Origin: Paenibacillus solani | GTDB taxonomy: Bacteria; Bacillota; Bacilli; Paenibacillales; Paenibacillaceae | Length of the DNA stretch: 50,490 nt | Direction: 5' to 3' | Assembly (NCBI RefSeq): GCF_001277345.1 | Contig: NZ_LIUT01000001.1 | Location: forward strand, 1,552,396-1,602,885 | Shown: one piece after another, positions 10,843-20,680 of the stretch | How positions within the stretch are numbered: the first letter of the stretch is position 1 | Layout: the number at the start of each line of letters is the position of its first letter | Made by a program: the position numbers and the translations under genes | Notes under the pieces: generated by a model | Told to the model about the DNA's origin: nothing | The model's database searches: none | What the model saw: the letters and a program-made list of their open reading frames with translations, nothing else

Positions 10843-12330
10843 ATGTCTACACCAACAGGATTTATGGAATATCAGCGCCGGCTTCCGGGGGACCGAAGCC
10901 CGCTTGAACGAGTTAAAGACTGGGAAGAGTTTCATAAGAATTTAGCAGAAGAGGAGCTTCAGACGCAGGGAGCACGCTGCATGGATTGCGGTACGCCATA
11001 CTGCCACACTGGCATCGATATGCTCGGCGGAACATCAGGCTGTCCGATCCATAATTTGATTCCCGAATGGAATCATCTGGTATACCGGGGATTATGGAGA
11101 GAAGCGCTGGAACGTCTTCATAAAACGAATAATTTTCCCGAGTTTACCGGACGTGTATGTCCTGCGCCATGCGAGGGTTCTTGTACCGTTGGCTTGATCG
11201 GTGAACCGGTCGCGATCAAATCGATCGAGCAAGCGATAATCGACAAAGGGTTTGAAGAAGGCTGGGTTGTTCCCGAACCGCCAGAGAAGCGCACGGGATG
11301 TCGCGTCGCTGTTGTAGGTTCAGGTCCGGCAGGATTGGCGGCTGCGGCTCAATTAAATAAAGCAGGCCATTCCGTTACCGTCTTCGAACGTGCGGATCGC
11401 ATCGGCGGGCTGTTGACTTACGGGATTCCATCGATGAAGCTGGACAAGGGTATTGTTCAGCGTCGTGTAGATTTGCTGGCAGCTGAAGGCGTAGAATTCG
11501 TTGTGAACACGGAGATCGGCAAAGACATTCCTGCCTGGCAGCTGATGGAGGATTATGATGCTGTTGTACTGTGCGGTGGAGCAACCAAACCGCGCGAGTT
11601 CACTATTGAGGGCAGTGATCTTAAAGGAATTCATTATGCGATGGATTATTTGAATGGATCGATCAAGAGCCTGCTGGATTCAAACTTGGAAGATGGTCAA
11701 TACGTATCATCAAAAGATAAGGATGTCATCGTCATTGGCGGCGGTGATACCGGCTCCGACTGCGTTGCCACAGCCTTGCGTCACGGCTGTCGTAGTGTGA
11801 CTCAATTCGGTACACATAAACAGGCTCCGCTGCAGCGTGATCCAATTGCCAACCCGTGGCCTCAATTCCCGAACGTGTATACACTCGATTACGCACATGA
11901 GGAAGCCAAAGCGTTGTTTGGCCGTGATCCACGTGAATTCTCGATCATGACAACGAAATTCGTTGGGGATGAGGAAGGCAATCTCAAGGAGCTTCAGACC
12001 GTTCAGATCGAGCGGATTGTAGATGAATCGGGGCGGAAAGTGTATCGGCCGATTCTCGGCACGGAGAAAGCCTATCCGGCTCAAATGGCCTTCATTGCAA
12101 TCGGCTTTGACGGACCGGAGCGAACACTGATCGAGCAGCTTGGACTAGAGACGGATCGTCGTTCGAATGTAAAAGCACCGTATGGCAAATATACGACCAA
12201 TGTGGATAAAATATTTGCCGCTGGAGATATGCGCCGGGGTCAAAGCCTCGTGGTATGGGCCATCAATGAAGGTCGCGAGGTGGCGCGAGAGGTAGACAAA
12301 TATTTGATGGGTGCTTCCGTACTGGTTTAA
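10843..12330 (+). CDS. gltD: Glutamate synthase small subunit (GltD)
   Basis: The beta subunit passes electrons from NADPH through FAD and iron-sulfur clusters to the large subunit, which makes glutamate from glutamine and 2-oxoglutarate. The 495-residue protein has the N-terminal cluster-binding cysteines 46, 49, 54 and 67, then 106, 110 and 114 in [11 protein letters not shown]. An FAD site GSGPAG (159-164) and an NADPH site [11 protein letters not shown] follow. GGGGGT precedes the ATG. No large-subunit gene (gltA/gltB) lies in the window, so the pair must be split or this paralogue may serve another partner. A terminator follows. Confidence 0.9.
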   Translation: MSTPTGFMEYQRRLPGDRSPLERVKDWEEFHKNLAEEELQTQGARCMDCGTPYCHTGIDMLGGTSGCPIHNLIPEWNHLVYRGLWREALERLHKTNNFPEFTGRVCPAPCEGSCTVGLIGEPVAIKSIEQAIIDKGFEEGWVVPEPPEKRTGCRVAVVGSGPAGLAAAAQLNKAGHSVTVFERADRIGGLLTYGIPSMKLDKGIVQRRVDLLAAEGVEFVVNTEIGKDIPAWQLMEDYDAVVLCGGATKPREFTIEGSDLKGIHYAMDYLNGSIKSLLDSNLEDGQYVSSKDKDVIVIGGGDTGSDCVATALRHGCRSVTQFGTHKQAPLQRDPIANPWPQFPNVYTLDYAHEEAKALFGRDPREFSIMTTKFVGDEEGNLKELQTVQIERIVDESGRKVYRPILGTEKAYPAQMAFIAIGFDGPERTLIEQLGLETDRRSNVKAPYGKYTTNVDKIFAAGDMRRGQSLVVWAINEGREVAREVDKYLMGASVLV

Positions 12331-12368
12331 TCCTTCTTCCAAATATGCTATCATAATAGTAGTTTAAA

Positions 12369-12395
12369 GGACTTCGCGAGAGCGAAGTCCTTTTT
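12369..12395 (+). terminator. Terminator after gltD
   Basis: The perfect 9-bp stem GGACTTCGC/GCGAAGTCC has a GAGA tetraloop and five T's, 38 nt past the gltD stop. Confidence 0.9.
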
Positions 12396-12446
12396 GGAGT
12401 TAGCCACTTGCATAAGGAGCAGCTCAATCGGGGAGGAGAATGTCAC

Positions 12447-14747
12447 TTGAAAACATTGGTCATTGCCGAAAAGCCGGATATGGGACGGAACATCGCTGCG
12501 GTCATCGAGCCGCGGGCCAAGAATAACCGTACATATCTCGAAGGTGAGCAATACATCATAACATGGGCTATCGGACATCTGGTTGGGCTGGCAGAGCCAG
12601 ATGCATATGATCCGAAGTATAAGCGCTGGAATTTAAGGGATCTGCCCATCATTCCGGAGCAATTCAAAATCATCCCGAATCCGAAAACCAAAGATCAGTT
12701 AAAGGTCATTGGTGAGGTTGCCAAGCGCTGCAGCCATATCGTGAATGCTTGTGATGCAGGAAGGGAAGGGCAGTATATCTTCGCGCTCATCCAACAGCAA
12801 TTAAAACTGAAACAGCCTGTAAAAAGATTATGGATTTCCGACTTAACAGCAGAAAGTATTGCACGAGGCTTCGCGGAGCTAAAGGATGGCGCGGATTTCG
12901 AGAATTTGACGCATGCTGCACGAGCACGTAGCGAAGCTGATTGGTTGATCGGTATGAATGCTTCACGTGCTTTTACGACTCGTCATCAAACGTTATTATC
13001 CGTTGGACGTGTACAAACACCGGTTCTGGCTCTGATCTATGACCGTCAGAAGGAGATCGAGGCATTTGAATCGCAGACATTCTATGACGTTAAAGCAGCG
13101 TTCAAACAAGAGCAGCTGGAATATATGGGGACTTGGCAGGGGGATCGGTTAACCTCGCAGGAACAGGCGGAGATTATTGCTTCAAAGGTCAATGGTAAGG
13201 ATGGCGTTATCGCCAAATACGAAGTGAAAGAAACGAAGGAATATCCCTTTAAATTATATGATTTGACACTTTTACAACGTGAGGCGAACGCAAAGTATGG
13301 GTATTCTGCCAAGAAAACGCTGGACCTTGCCCAAGCATTGTATGAGCGCCACAAGGTGATATCTTATCCGCGGACCAACTCCAACTATGTGAATGAACAG
13401 AATATCGAGGGTATGCATAAGGCACTTCATATGCTGAAATCGACTTCATATGCCGCAATGGCTGAAGGAGCAGATCCCAGCCGGGTGCATGTTAACAATA
13501 AAGCGGTATGCAATCCCCAGCGGGTTGAGGATCACCATGCGATACTGCCGACACTAAAGCGGCCGGGCACGCTCAGTAAGGAGGAGCAGCATATTTACGA
13601 TCTGGTGATTCTTCGGTTTCTGTCGCATTTTTACCCTCCGGCGATGTATAAGCAGCATACGGTGCTCACCGAGGTAGAGGGAGAGACGTTCAAAACCGGG
13701 ATCAAGGAGCTGTTGTCTCTGGGCTGGAAGGTGCTGATCACGCAGGACAAAGAACAGAAGAAGGCCAAGTCTTCCAAAAAAGGCAAAGAGGATGAAGAAG
13801 AGGAGAGTCAGGAATGGAATGACCGTTCATTTGACCTCTCTCCCGATAAGCCTGTACACTGTAAAAACTCGGAAGTAAAAGAAAAGGCAACCCAGCCGCC
13901 AAAAAGCTACACAGAAGGCACCTTGCTGAAGGCGATGGAGAGTGCTGGAAAGTCGATTGAGGATGAAGCCCTCCGGGATGCCATGAAAGACAGCGGGCTG
14001 GGAACGCCGGCAACACGGGCGGCTACTATCGAACGCTTGAAAAAGGTCGGCTATATTACGATGCAAGGCAAGAAAATTACGGTAACCCAAAAAGGAAGAA
14101 CGGCGGTAGAATTGATTCGGCATGCCGGAGTTGAGCTGCTCGCTTCGCCAGAGATGACGGGTCAATGGGAACGTCGTTTGCACCAAATATCCAAGGGAGA
14201 GGCTTCAGCGGACGTATTCATGCAAAATGTGCAGAAATTTACCATTTCGATTATTAACAAGGTTTCATCGCAGAGACAAGCACCTTCGTCGTTATTCGGT
14301 GGAGAAGAGGATAAGCCGAAGGGCAAAGGAAAGCGTAGTACCGAAAAAGCGACCCCTCCCGGTAGCAACAAGGAGGGCCAAACAGGAAAGAGAAGTACCC
14401 AAGCTGGAGCTACCGCCTCAGTGGAAACAACAACGCCTGTTACCGCACGTTCTTCGCTAGGACGCTGTCCTAGACCTGGCTGTGAAGGCCATATCATAGA
14501 AGGTCGTAAAGGGTATGGCTGTGCGAATTTTAAATCCGGCTGCCAGTTTGTGATCTGGAAGGAGTTTGCTGGCAAGAATATTTCACACGCGATGCTGAAA
14601 TCCTTGCTGACTCAGGGGAAGACGCAGTTACTATCTTTTAAGCAAGATGATGGCAGTACCTATAAAGGCAGGATTATCCTGCTACCCGAGGGCAATGGAA
14701 AGCTTGCCGTTCAAACGGAGGAGAGCAGTGCTGCCTTGAAATCATAA
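12447..14747 (+). CDS. topB: DNA topoisomerase III (type IA)
   Basis: Relaxes and decatenates DNA by single-strand passage. The 766-residue protein starts with a TOPRIM domain (VIAEKPDMGRNIA, then CDAGREGQYIF with the acidic metal-binding residues). The active-site Tyr307 is in VISYPRTNSNYV. A basic low-complexity linker (about 625-680) leads to a C-terminal Cys-rich module of the LGRCPRPGCEG...YGCANFKSGCQF type, likely zinc-binding. The TTG at 12447 is used because GGAGGAG lies 8 nt before it; an upstream ATG at 12408 would translate the ribosome binding site. Terminators lie on both sides, so it is monocistronic. Confidence 0.95.
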   Translation: MKTLVIAEKPDMGRNIAAVIEPRAKNNRTYLEGEQYIITWAIGHLVGLAEPDAYDPKYKRWNLRDLPIIPEQFKIIPNPKTKDQLKVIGEVAKRCSHIVNACDAGREGQYIFALIQQQLKLKQPVKRLWISDLTAESIARGFAELKDGADFENLTHAARARSEADWLIGMNASRAFTTRHQTLLSVGRVQTPVLALIYDRQKEIEAFESQTFYDVKAAFKQEQLEYMGTWQGDRLTSQEQAEIIASKVNGKDGVIAKYEVKETKEYPFKLYDLTLLQREANAKYGYSAKKTLDLAQALYERHKVISYPRTNSNYVNEQNIEGMHKALHMLKSTSYAAMAEGADPSRVHVNNKAVCNPQRVEDHHAILPTLKRPGTLSKEEQHIYDLVILRFLSHFYPPAMYKQHTVLTEVEGETFKTGIKELLSLGWKVLITQDKEQKKAKSSKKGKEDEEEESQEWNDRSFDLSPDKPVHCKNSEVKEKATQPPKSYTEGTLLKAMESAGKSIEDEALRDAMKDSGLGTPATRAATIERLKKVGYITMQGKKITVTQKGRTAVELIRHAGVELLASPEMTGQWERRLHQISKGEASADVFMQNVQKFTISIINKVSSQRQAPSSLFGGEEDKPKGKGKRSTEKATPPGSNKEGQTGKRSTQAGATASVETTTPVTARSSLGRCPRPGCEGHIIEGRKGYGCANFKSGCQFVIWKEFAGKNISHAMLKSLLTQGKTQLLSFKQDDGSTYKGRIILLPEGNGKLAVQTEESSAALKS

Positions 14748-14761
14748 CATTGCCCTATAAG

Positions 14762-14815
14762 AAACAAACCGAGCCGAAATGAAGGAAAAGACTCCTAAAT
14801 TGGCTCGGTTTGTTT
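14762..14815. terminator. Bidirectional terminator between topB and the HAD gene
   Basis: The 14-bp stem AAACAAACCGAGCC/GGCTCGGTTTGTTT encloses a 26-nt loop between two convergent genes. Confidence 0.8.
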
Positions 14816-14819
14816 GTGA

Positions 14820-15557
14820 TTAATTGACATGATCATCAATGATTTCTGGCACTTCAGTTAAGGCAGAAACGGTATACAGTACATTATGCGGCTCTTGTTT
14901 CAGTTCTACCAGATTGTATTGCCATTCGCGCTGCTGCTTGATATAAATGCTGTTAATTCCAGCTGTCAGAGCTGGAACAACATCGGTACGAAGGGAGTTC
15001 CCGATCATCCACGTATCGGAGCGGGAGAAGGTTCCATCCTTAAGAATACCCTCTAGGGCTGAGATGTTCTTATGTTGGCGGATGTAAATCCGGTCTTCAA
15101 AATAATCCGTCAGCTTCATCTGCTCGATTTTGCGCTTCTGAATTCTCGTTTCGCCTCCTGTGTACAGATGAAGGCAATGTCCTTCTTCCCGGAGCTGCTC
15201 CAGCGTCTCTACCATGCCGGGATAGGCCTCAATCTCTTGGTCATATACGCTAAGACCAAGCTGGAGGAGAAGCTCTTCTTCTTTGCGAGAGCTGTCTCTG
15301 CCATGAGTACGAGCGAAGTAATGGTATGTGTCTATCAAGGATTGCGGAAAATTGGCGCTTGCGAATCCGAACTTGTTTACGCCCGCTACATCGATTTCCA
15401 TCTGTTTGGTTCGAACTTCTTCTGTAGTAACGCCATATTGTTGAAACCATTCGGTCATCCATTCAAAATAATCACCGAGGATGAGGTCAAAATATTTATT
15501 GCAATGGATTAAAGTATCGTCCATGTCAAAGATAATCTGCTGTGAAATTTTACTCAT
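14820..15557 (-). CDS. HAD superfamily hydrolase
   Basis: A 245-residue cytosolic phosphatase-like protein with the HAD motifs: IFDMDDTLIH (nucleophile Asp and general acid Asp), LHLYTGGE as motif II, and MIGNSLRTDVVPALTAGI as motifs III/IV. The helical cap lies between about 25 and 115. The substrate is not predictable. The ATG at 15555-15557 has AGAAGGAG just upstream, and the upstream in-frame extension would overlap the preceding regulator gene. It lies 16 nt behind the ArsR-type gene and is surely in its operon. Confidence 0.85.
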   Translation of the reverse strand: MSKISQQIIFDMDDTLIHCNKYFDLILGDYFEWMTEWFQQYGVTTEEVRTKQMEIDVAGVNKFGFASANFPQSLIDTYHYFARTHGRDSSRKEEELLLQLGLSVYDQEIEAYPGMVETLEQLREEGHCLHLYTGGETRIQKRKIEQMKLTDYFEDRIYIRQHKNISALEGILKDGTFSRSDTWMIGNSLRTDVVPALTAGINSIYIKQQREWQYNLVELKQEPHNVLYTVSALTEVPEIIDDHVN

Positions 15558-15573
15558 GATTCGCTCCTTCTTA

Positions 15574-16491
15574 CTATGAAATTCTAATGTAGTTCTCCAG
15601 GAACATCTGAAGCTCAGCAGCTCCGTCCGGCCGCATGCTGAATCTCTCATTATTCTCAGACTTCAGATGGGAGCGGAGCAAACCAGCTGCTCTTAATATC
15701 ATCAAATGGTGCATTAATTCCTCATAAGGCTGATTCAACTCAGCGGCCATTTCTGATACAGCCTTTGGCTCATCTGCAATATAACGCAACAGTCGCAATC
15801 GTTCGGGGTCGGCGAGCGCTTCCGTCATACGCAGGAGAACAACAGGCGGCTCATCTTCATTTTCTTCTGGTATATCGATCGGATACTGGAGAAGAAGTAC
15901 ATTATCATAGAAGCAATAGGTATTGATCGGGCGAAAATGCGTACCCGGAAACAACACCACATTCTCCTGTGACACATCATCCAGTATGACGCCACTTGAT
16001 GCATATTCAATTAAATTCTCGTCGTCCATTTTTGGGAGAAGCATACGTTTCTCCTCGGCATCTTCTTCCAGCAGCGAAGACAGGTCTTGCTCCACTTTGG
16101 AAAAATAGTGCTCATACCAAAGTTTGAGAAGAGGAGTATAGCTTTCTCTAATTCGTAATATTTCATCCAGCGTCAAGGACGGTATATGAGGCTGTAGCAG
16201 GGTCAGAAGTTCTTCAGCTGGCGATGATTCGATCCAATTCAGAAAATCGGGGATCGCTTTATGCTCTTGTCTTAACATAATCAAGGCATAGAGGACGTCG
16301 TAATCCGCCAGCGGCCAGGAACGGGCTTTGCTAAGCTGGACCCGCACCTGCTCGGGCAAGCGTTCGTCCATCTCCATGATCAGCTGTTTTCCGATATCCA
16401 GGTTATCGGTCCATTTTCTCGTTGCATATATCATGAAGCTGCCCAGCAGCTCGTACACGGTGGATACATCGATGCTAACTTTATATTTCAT
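15574..16491 (-). CDS. ArsR-type winged-helix regulator with a long N-terminal domain
   Basis: The 305-residue protein has a C-terminal ArsR/HTH_20-type winged helix (about 218-290: RMTEALADPERLRLLRYIAD, AVSEMAAELNQ, and a wing around AGLLRSHLKSENNERFSM). The first 215 residues are mostly helical, acidic and without a recognised fold. ArsR proteins normally have about 100 residues, so this is the long form found in some Bacillales. No metal-binding CxC motif is visible, so metal sensing is unlikely. AGGAGGGTA precedes the ATG. It is divergent from the MFS gene and probably represses it and its own operon. Confidence 0.75.
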   Translation of the reverse strand: MKYKVSIDVSTVYELLGSFMIYATRKWTDNLDIGKQLIMEMDERLPEQVRVQLSKARSWPLADYDVLYALIMLRQEHKAIPDFLNWIESSPAEELLTLLQPHIPSLTLDEILRIRESYTPLLKLWYEHYFSKVEQDLSSLLEEDAEEKRMLLPKMDDENLIEYASSGVILDDVSQENVVLFPGTHFRPINTYCFYDNVLLLQYPIDIPEENEDEPPVVLLRMTEALADPERLRLLRYIADEPKAVSEMAAELNQPYEELMHHLMILRAAGLLRSHLKSENNERFSMRPDGAAELQMFLENYIRIS

Positions 16492-16535
16492 TACAGGTAT
16501 ACCCTCCTAATTGATGGCATTGTTATTATTATGGC

Positions 16536-16564
16536 TTGTATCGATTGGGCTTGTCCACTATAAT
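16536..16564 (+). promoter_or_regulatory. SigA-type promoter of the MFS gene
   Basis: TTGTAT at 16536-16541 and TATAAT at 16559-16564 are 17 bp apart, in the 130-bp divergent region between the ArsR-type gene and the MFS gene. Confidence 0.7.
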
Positions 16565-16621
16565 GTTCATCTGGCTAAATAAATTCATCGTTTATTCATA
16601 TAAGAGGAGGACCATATTTCA

Positions 16622-17800
16622 GTGACAGAAGATGCAAATCCCCGTCAAGGGAGAACACATTATTTCATACTTATTGCCGTTGTGGTTGCGGCTGGTTTAA
16701 GCCAGGGATTGCTGCTCCCGGTGCTGGCTATATTTTTGGAACGGATGGGCATTTCCTCATCCATGAATGGATTGAATGCAGCTGCTTTATATGTAGGCTC
16801 ATTTGCCATGACGCTTGTCGCAGAGAGGTTGCTTGGCTGGATCGGCTTCAAAAAACTGATCGTATCCGGATTGGTGCTGGTGATGCTGTCACTGGTTGCT
16901 TTTCCTTTAATACCGAGCGTGGCAATCTGGTTCGTACTGCGTGTACTCGTAGGAATTGGGGACAGCGCCCTTCATTATGCAGCCCAGTTATGGGTGCTTA
17001 TGATGTCTACGTCGCAAAACCGGGGACGAAGCATCTCGTTATACGGCATGTCTTACGGACTGGGATTCAGTATAGGACCATTAGGCATCCCTTTGCTTCA
17101 TTATGGTGAGGCTGTTCCGTTTGCTGTACTGGCTGTGCTGTTCTTGGTGATATTGCTGGTCGTATGGTTCAAGCTTCCGAACTTGAAGCCGGAAAAAAGT
17201 GAGAGTGGGTCTACCCAGCCGTCTGGCCGCTATCTCAAAAGCTTTAGGCTGGCTTGGTTTGCTCTGCTCCCTGCGTTTCTCTATGGATATATGGAAGCGG
17301 GCATCAACAGCAATTTCCCTGTTTATGGATTGCGAAGCGGATTCACACTAGGCGAAATATCAGCGCTGCTGCCCTTTGTCGGAATCGGGGGACTTGTTCT
17401 GCAGCTTCCCCTGGGGATATGGAGCGATAAATTCGGACGTAAACGGGTACTGAGCATCGCCGGCATTGTGGGTGGAAGCTGTTTCTTGCTTGTTCCAGCG
17501 GCAGGAACAAATTTCTGGGCAGTCCTGGTACTGCTGACGATTGCAGGTGGTTTGGTAGGTTCCTTTTTCTCGCTGGGATTGGCCTACGCGGCAGATATCC
17601 TTCCGAGGCTCCTTCTACCGGCCGCCAATGTTGTCGCTTCCTTTCATTTCAATGTGGGCAGTATCGCAGGACCAAATGTGGGGGGAGCCATCATGGAAAC
17701 GGGATGGAACGGAGGCTTTTTCATCCTGCTAGGAGGTTTATATATTCTGTTTGCCAGCACGGGTTTATGGTTCAAAATTAAAACAAGATCTCAGGCCTGA
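16622..17800 (+). CDS. MFS transporter, probable exporter
   Basis: A 392-residue membrane protein with about twelve hydrophobic helices and a central cytosolic loop near residues 190-205. A motif-A-like segment, GIWSDKFGRKRVL, follows the seventh helix, where the second-half copy belongs. The first-half copy is degenerate (ERLLGWIGFKKL). The layout fits drug/metabolite exporters of the DHA1 type. The start is GTG at 16622, with GAGGAGG 11 nt upstream. The substrate is unknown. Divergent placement against an ArsR-type regulator suggests control by that protein. Confidence 0.85.
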   Translation: MTEDANPRQGRTHYFILIAVVVAAGLSQGLLLPVLAIFLERMGISSSMNGLNAAALYVGSFAMTLVAERLLGWIGFKKLIVSGLVLVMLSLVAFPLIPSVAIWFVLRVLVGIGDSALHYAAQLWVLMMSTSQNRGRSISLYGMSYGLGFSIGPLGIPLLHYGEAVPFAVLAVLFLVILLVVWFKLPNLKPEKSESGSTQPSGRYLKSFRLAWFALLPAFLYGYMEAGINSNFPVYGLRSGFTLGEISALLPFVGIGGLVLQLPLGIWSDKFGRKRVLSIAGIVGGSCFLLVPAAGTNFWAVLVLLTIAGGLVGSFFSLGLAYAADILPRLLLPAANVVASFHFNVGSIAGPNVGGAIMETGWNGGFFILLGGLYILFASTGLWFKIKTRSQA

Positions 17801-17886
17801 TACAAACATCTGTTCTCATGGCAATTGCTTTCGCTTTCTTCTAAACTAGAGAGTAGGAATATGCACTTGACGGGAGAGACGATAAC

Positions 17887-18606
17887 ATGATTAAAGTGGA
17901 TCGGCTAAAAAAAACGATGGGTCCAGACCGAATTCCGGTATTAAAGGATATCACGTTTCAGATGGAGCATGGGGAAATGATCGGTCTGATCGGTGCAAGC
18001 GGAAGCGGAAAAAGCTTGTTAATGAGCTGCCTGTCGATGCAGCAAAAGTGGGACGGCGGCAAGTTAACGATTGACGGCGAAGATATGATGAATCCTGCGG
18101 GTAAACGGAGAATACGCCGCGAGTGGGCTTATCTTGAACAGAACCCGGCTTTGAATGTAAATCGTACGGCTTTAAAGAATGTACTGGTTGGGCAATCCAG
18201 TCAAACGCCCTGGTGGCGGATGGTAACCGGGATGGTCCGATCGGATGATTATATGGGGGCTATGGATACGATTGAACATCTTGGCTTGTTGGACAAGGCC
18301 AAACGCAAAGCGAGCGAGTTAAGCGGCGGTGAGAAGCAGCGGATCGCGATTGCCCGTGCGCTCGTTCATGGAGCGAAGGTGATATTGGCTGATGAGCCGG
18401 TGACAGGACTTGACCCCGCCTCGGCTGAAAATGTGCTGAAGACGCTAAAAACCTTGTGTGAAGAAGAGCGTTTAACGGTATTTACCGTCATTCCATTAGA
18501 GCTTGCCGAGAAATATTGTACCCGCATTATGGGACTTTCCGGTGGACAGCTGGCAGTAGATGTGACCGGTAGACGTTTAACTCATGGTGAGAAGTCAAGA
18601 CTGTAA
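17887..18606 (+). CDS. ABC transporter ATP-binding protein (PhnC-like), no cognate permease
   Basis: A 239-residue ATPase with Walker A GASGSGKS, signature [15 protein letters not shown], Walker B VILADEPVTGLD and a C-terminal switch region. Overall it resembles phosphonate-importer ATPases (PhnC), but the H-loop region reads TVIPLELAEKYC and lacks the usual THxxxxA histidine. No permease or binding protein lies beside it. It is 35 nt upstream of the lipoprotein of a two-component system, so it may be part of that system or work in trans. Confidence 0.85.
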   Translation: MIKVDRLKKTMGPDRIPVLKDITFQMEHGEMIGLIGASGSGKSLLMSCLSMQQKWDGGKLTIDGEDMMNPAGKRRIRREWAYLEQNPALNVNRTALKNVLVGQSSQTPWWRMVTGMVRSDDYMGAMDTIEHLGLLDKAKRKASELSGGEKQRIAIARALVHGAKVILADEPVTGLDPASAENVLKTLKTLCEEERLTVFTVIPLELAEKYCTRIMGLSGGQLAVDVTGRRLTHGEKSRL

Positions 18607-18640
18607 ATATGGATCACCCGCTGCAGGTGAGTGAATAGAA

Positions 18641-19978
18641 ATGAGTGGATTCTTATTGAAATATAGAATATTACAAGCCCTGTTATCGGGCTTGTTACTA
18701 TTTATTATAAGCGGATGTTCCTTTATAGATCCGGTGTCTTTAATGAAGAAACCAGATCTGCCGACGGATAAGGCGACGCTCAATGGCGCAATTCAGTCTG
18801 CGCTCCAGAAGGAGAATGGGTCCATTATCCGTCCAAGAAGTGACGTGGATAGCAGCTCCATCCGAATTCATGACCTGGATAATGACGGAGTTATGGAGGC
18901 GGTTGTATTCTATCAGACGCCAGATGAAGACGTGAAGATCCATGGCATGATCATGCAGCAGCAAGGCGATACCTGGGTGAAGAAGCTCGACTTCGATGGA
19001 GAAGGCACATTACTGGAGTCGTTTGATTTTGTTGACTTTACGAATGATGGCAGCGTTGATATTGTAGCAGGTTTTTCGCGCGGAGAAGAGAATCTTCAGA
19101 ACTTGCTGGCCGTATATTCATTCTCAGGAGATACGCTGGAAAAAGTTCCGGCGCTGCCTTATACCCACTTTAATATCGGGGATATGAATGGAGACAAGAT
19201 CAAGGATATTACGGTTGTCTATCTTCAGCAGAAAGAGCTGTCGTATATCAGCACCTATCAGTACGATAAATTTGAGAATGCCTTCGTAGAGGTAAGCAAG
19301 CTGGACTTGGGACCGAATATTGATAGTTATTACAATGTTGTCGCAGGTAAAGTGGCTAAAGACAAAGAAGGTATCATCTTGGACGCCTCGGTTGTCTCAA
19401 ATTCCTCTTACTCCAAGCTGATCATCATGGAGGACAACAAATTTGTTGACGTGCTGCAGGATGAATTGCTTACTTATAAGGAACTGCCTGTTGAGAGTGA
19501 AGACGTCAATGATGACGGGATATTAGAAATTGGTGTTCTTACGAGACCAAGCGGGTGGGAAGATCGACTTATTATTGATGAGATCCCATTCTTCACCACC
19601 TACTATCAGTGGGATGGAGAAATACGCGAGAACAACGAAAGAGAAGGGCTTCAGTTTGTACTTCAGCGATACTACGATCTGAAGAATCGCTTCTATTTGG
19701 ATTTCCCGCCGGAGATGTATAATAAGATTACCATTACTCCGGAATCCAATAAGAATTCCTATCTGAATTTTGTTATGACTGATACGGGAGAATCCATCGC
19801 GGAGATTAAGTTCTTCTCATCAGCCCAGTGGGTAAAAGCTGAGTCCGATTGGGAAGTATTGGTGAAGGAGAAAAGCCGCGTCATCGCTTACCGCAGTCAT
19901 GGTGATCTGAAATTAAGTAAAAAAGATAAAAAGCCAATCAACAATAATGTGGCTCCTATCGAAAGAAAGGGGAACTAG
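18641..19978 (+). CDS. Lipoprotein with FG-GAP/VCBS-like calcium-loop repeats
   Basis: The 445-residue protein has a signal peptide ending in a lipobox, FIISGC, with Cys26 as the lipid site, so it should be anchored outside the membrane. Four DxDxDG-like loops are visible: DLDNDGVMEA (78), DFTNDGSVDI (132), DMNGDKIKDI (181) and DVNDDGILEI (288). They resemble calcium-binding loops of FG-GAP/VCBS beta-propellers. No enzyme motif is seen. Its stop is 3 nt from the start of the response regulator gene, so it is translationally coupled to the two-component system and may be its sensor accessory. That role is inference. Confidence 0.75.
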   Translation: MSGFLLKYRILQALLSGLLLFIISGCSFIDPVSLMKKPDLPTDKATLNGAIQSALQKENGSIIRPRSDVDSSSIRIHDLDNDGVMEAVVFYQTPDEDVKIHGMIMQQQGDTWVKKLDFDGEGTLLESFDFVDFTNDGSVDIVAGFSRGEENLQNLLAVYSFSGDTLEKVPALPYTHFNIGDMNGDKIKDITVVYLQQKELSYISTYQYDKFENAFVEVSKLDLGPNIDSYYNVVAGKVAKDKEGIILDASVVSNSSYSKLIIMEDNKFVDVLQDELLTYKELPVESEDVNDDGILEIGVLTRPSGWEDRLIIDEIPFFTTYYQWDGEIRENNEREGLQFVLQRYYDLKNRFYLDFPPEMYNKITITPESNKNSYLNFVMTDTGESIAEIKFFSSAQWVKAESDWEVLVKEKSRVIAYRSHGDLKLSKKDKKPINNNVAPIERKGN

Positions 19979-19981
19979 ATC

Positions 19982-20680
19982 TTGAGTAAAGTGCTTATAT
20001 TAGAAGATGAAGAATCCATTCGCAGTTTTATCGTAATCAATTTGAAACGCAATGGTTTTGAAGTTCTGGAGACCGAAAACGGAAACGAGGCGCTTCGATT
20101 GCTGCAAACGACGCCGGATATCGATATTGCCTTGCTGGATGTCATGGTTCCTGGCATTGATGGCTTTGAAGTGTGCCGCAGAATTCGAGAGACAAACGAG
20201 CGGATTGGCATTATTTTTCTAACAGCCAAAGTTCAGGAACAGGATAAAGTATACGCTCTTTCCGTGGGTGCGGATGATCATGTAAGCAAGCCTTTTAGTC
20301 CTACGGAGTTAATTGCCAGACTGCAGTCCCTTTTGCGCAGAGTGAATGTCCAGCGTGCGGGAGCTGCCAAGGTTTCATTTCAATCGGGGCCGTTTACGCT
20401 GGACCTCATCTCCAAACAATTCAAGAAGAATGGGCAGCCTGTTGAGCTGACACCGACTGAATTTTCTCTGGTTCAGTTTTTCCTGGAGAAGGAGAATACG
20501 CCGCTTAGCCGTGATGTGCTGCTTGATCATGTATGGGGCAAAGAGTATATGGGCGATCCCAAAATCGTGGATGTGAATATTCGGAGACTGCGCCAAAAAA
20601 TCGAAGGCAATCCTTCCGAGCCGGAATACCTCCAGACGGTATGGGGACACGGCTATAAGTGGAAGGGTCAGGGACAATGA
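19982..20680 (+). CDS. OmpR/PhoB-family response regulator
   Basis: The 232-residue regulator has a receiver domain (1-118) with acidic pocket EDE (8-10), phosphorylation site Asp53 in LLDVMVPG, Thr81, and Lys103 in SKPFSP. A winged-helix DNA-binding domain of the OmpR type (about 135-230) has the VDVNIRRLRQKIE recognition segment. The start is TTG at 19982 after AAAGGGGA. Its stop overlaps the ATG of the kinase gene (ATGA), so the two proteins are made together. The targets are unknown. Confidence 0.93.
   Translation: MSKVLILEDEESIRSFIVINLKRNGFEVLETENGNEALRLLQTTPDIDIALLDVMVPGIDGFEVCRRIRETNERIGIIFLTAKVQEQDKVYALSVGADDHVSKPFSPTELIARLQSLLRRVNVQRAGAAKVSFQSGPFTLDLISKQFKKNGQPVELTPTEFSLVQFFLEKENTPLSRDVLLDHVWGKEYMGDPKIVDVNIRRLRQKIEGNPSEPEYLQTVWGHGYKWKGQGQ

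Noticed and set aside
10733..10945. 70-codon plus-strand frame overlapping the gltD start
   Set aside because: No ribosome binding site and no family; it overlaps gltD, which has a site and full homology.
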